A stretch of 64,000 nt of DNA from Lascolabacillus massiliensis. GTDB lineage: Bacteria > Bacteroidota > Bacteroidia > Bacteroidales > Dysgonomonadaceae. Both the position numbers and the translations under genes were made by a program. The notes under the pieces were generated by a model that was given only the letters and a program-made list of their open reading frames with translations, was not told the DNA's origin and did no database searches. Location: NCBI RefSeq assembly GCF_001282625.1, contig NZ_CTEJ01000001.1, positions 744,001 to 808,000 of the forward strand, read 5' to 3'. Shown here piece after piece: positions 62,779 through 64,000 of the stretch (position 1 is the first letter of the stretch; every line of letters starts with the position of its first letter).

Positions 62779-63591
62779 TTATTGTCTGAAGTTTTTCAAT
62801 GCGTTACTAACTGAACCATGTAATATCAATAAATTTTTAGCCTGTTCATAGGGTAGACCTAGTTCTTCAACTAACATACGTGTACCTCTGTCAACTAACT
62901 TCTGGTTTGTGAGCTGCATATTAACCATTCTGTTGCCTTTTACTCTGCCAAGTTTAATCATTGTTGTACTTGAAATCATGTTCAAAACCAATTTTTGTGC
63001 TGTACCTGATTTCATCCTTGTGCTTCCAGTTACGTATTCAGGTCCCACAATTGGTTCTATCTTTATATCTGCTTCTGTTGCGACAGGTGATCCGGGATTA
63101 CAACATATCGCTGCAGTAAGAATTCCATTTGCACGAGCGTTGCGTAAAGCTCCAATAACATAGGGTGTTGTACCCGATGCTGCAATTCCAACCAAAACAT
63201 CATTTTGATTAATCTTAAACTCTTTTAATTCCTCCCATCCTTTTTCAAAATCATCTTCTGCAGCTTCAACAGGATTTCGCAGAGCTATATCGCCTCCTGC
63301 AATCAATCCAATCACATAGGTGTTTGGCATCCCATAGGTTGGAGGAATTTCTGATGCATCCAATACTCCAAGTCTACCGCTAGTACCTGCACCTATATAG
63401 AAAAGACGTCCACCTTTTTTCATTCTTTCAATGATACCAGTAACCAGCTTCTCTATTTGCGGTATTGTTTTTTGAACAGCTAAAGCTACTTTCTGATCCT
63501 CTAAATTAATTTCATGAAGTATCTCTTCAACTGTTTTATTTTCAAGATTGTCGTAAAGAGATGGTTGTTCTGTTAGCTTATCAAATGACAT
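62779..63591 (-). CDS. murQ: N-acetylmuramic acid 6-phosphate etherase
   Basis: A 270-residue SIS-domain enzyme that cleaves the lactyl ether of MurNAc-6-phosphate to GlcNAc-6-phosphate and lactate, part of cell-wall recycling. The phosphosugar site IGAGTSGRLGVLDASE (about 66-81, with E81 the general acid/base position) is clear. Length is slightly shorter than E. coli MurQ (298). It follows a sugar kinase gene by 10 bases, which fits the amino-sugar kinase/etherase pairing. Confidence 0.95.
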   Translation of the reverse strand: MSFDKLTEQPSLYDNLENKTVEEILHEINLEDQKVALAVQKTIPQIEKLVTGIIERMKKGGRLFYIGAGTSGRLGVLDASEIPPTYGMPNTYVIGLIAGGDIALRNPVEAAEDDFEKGWEELKEFKINQNDVLVGIAASGTTPYVIGALRNARANGILTAAICCNPGSPVATEADIKIEPIVGPEYVTGSTRMKSGTAQKLVLNMISSTTMIKLGRVKGNRMVNMQLTNQKLVDRGTRMLVEELGLPYEQAKNLLILHGSVSNALKNFRQ

Positions 63592-63601
63592 ATAATTTCA
63601 A

Positions 63602-64000
63602 TTAAAGTGTTTTTGAATAATACTCAATTAAACCGATCATAGGGGATTTCAATATCTTTCCTGTAATAATTCCATTTAATTGTGCAGTTTCTTTTAATAT
63701 ATCCGAATAATACCAGGCAATGGAACCCACAAAGTTAACACTCTTTTCACTAAAATTATACTGCATGATATTTCTTTTGAAAAAGTCATTAAAGCTATTA
63801 ATTACAATCTGCCTGATAGACTCATCATCCAGATGTTTACTAATAAATGGTGATAGGCTTGCCAAAAAACGACTTGGAAAGGGTTGGCGGTAAACTTTGT
63901 CGATAATGATTGAGGGAGTTAGTTCATATTCGTCTAGTAACAACTCTTTTAATCCTGGTGTCAATTGATTTTTTAAAGCATCTCCGATCAATTTTTTACC
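63602..64000 (-). CDS. BadF/BadG-type N-acetyl amino-sugar kinase (C-terminal part)
   Basis: Only the C-terminal 132 residues are in the window; the frame continues past base 64000 with GKKLIGDALKNQL. The sequence resembles the BadF/BadG/BcrA ATPase fold as in bacterial N-acetylglucosamine kinases (ILGDEGSG-type loop would be upstream; GKKLIGDALKN follows it). Its role with murQ is to phosphorylate amino sugars from the wall. Cofactor residues cannot be checked because the N-terminus is outside the window. Confidence 0.82.
   Translation of the reverse strand, partial: GKKLIGDALKNQLTPGLKELLLDEYELTPSIIIDKVYRQPFPSRFLASLSPFISKHLDDESIRQIVINSFNDFFKRNIMQYNFSEKSVNFVGSIAWYYSDILKETAQLNGIITGKILKSPMIGLIEYYSKTL

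Noticed and set aside
1-64000. tRNA, rRNA, CRISPR, IS, prophage or attachment sites
   Set aside because: No cloverleaf, spacer-repeat pattern, transposase or integrase was seen anywhere, and the gene order looks like chromosomal core.

Overview
The window is a compact, AT-rich chromosomal segment of a Gram-negative member of the Bacteroidales. The evidence is phylum-typical: promoters of the form TTTG/TTG-N19..21-TAnnTTTG instead of sigma70 boxes, a UpxY-type NusG paralogue, DUF5686, DUF4293, DUF5606 and DUF3316 proteins, a bamD-rpoZ-DUF4293 block, a two-gene pyrB-pyrI pair, lipoproteins in nearly every transcription unit, and KDO (kdsB) for lipopolysaccharide. The family resembles Dysgonomonadaceae or Porphyromonadaceae relatives, but that is only an impression from protein sequences. 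I saw no rRNA, tRNA, CRISPR array, insertion sequence, prophage or integration site. Coding density is very high and only one gap exceeds 300 bases (12794-13105).

Layout. 1-7705 (minus strand): a partial XRE-cupin regulator, then zupT, an inositol-monophosphatase-family enzyme, an S9 peptidase and ispE in one tight run, and a large DUF5686 outer-membrane protein. 7864-11882 (plus): a Crp/Fnr regulator with a palindromic site at its presumed start, a GH3-family enzyme, and bamD-rpoZ-DUF4293. 11879-12793 (minus): an M48 lipoprotein protease. 13106-20557 (plus): parC, a DUF3316 protein, a PatB/MalY C-S lyase, slyD, aroC and a DUF1460 protein, probably one long operon. 20563-22816 (minus): an MgtC-like protein and a CtpA-type protease. 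23024-30630 (plus): VanZ-like, TlpA-like lipoprotein, SHOCT/DUF4870, ftsE, pyrG, yidC, a small acidic protein, an OmpA lipoprotein and a free-methionine-R-sulfoxide reductase. 30622-31134 (minus): an orphan UpxY. 31305-38413 (plus): GHL10 glycosidase, Fur, purA, a membrane zinc peptidase, a TIGR01777 epimerase, an SRPBCC protein and two PhnB-type VOC proteins. 38555-44231 (minus): aldo/keto reductase, sugar dehydrogenase and a tricorn-like protease. 44378-46546 (plus): NfeD and kdsB. 46619-52094: small membrane protein, plsC, a candidate small RNA, FemAB-like, galE, a winged-helix protein, cdsA, DUF5606. 52296-64000: lactonase-like lipoprotein, UPF0104 protein, metA-pyrI-pyrB, carboxynorspermidine dehydrogenase, MscS channel, KAS III, and a five-gene minus-strand run with murQ and a sugar kinase for cell-wall amino-sugar salvage.

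How the genes work together. Most are housekeeping: envelope building (bamD, yidC, cdsA, plsC, kdsB, galE, M48 and S41 proteases), pyrimidine and purine synthesis (pyrBI, pyrG, purA), isoprenoids by the MEP route (ispE), aromatic amino acids (aroC), methionine (metA, probably using acetyl-CoA) and polyamine synthesis. I did not find a clear multi-gene novel system. The item most worth checking is a short minus-strand unit at 47917-48023 with a full promoter, a roughly 70-nt transcribed region, and a hairpin followed by a T-run. Other points of interest are the operator-like triple half-site at the Crp/Fnr start, a C8 tract inside metA, an orphan UpxY, an ftsE without ftsX, and several inverted repeats with no assigned role.
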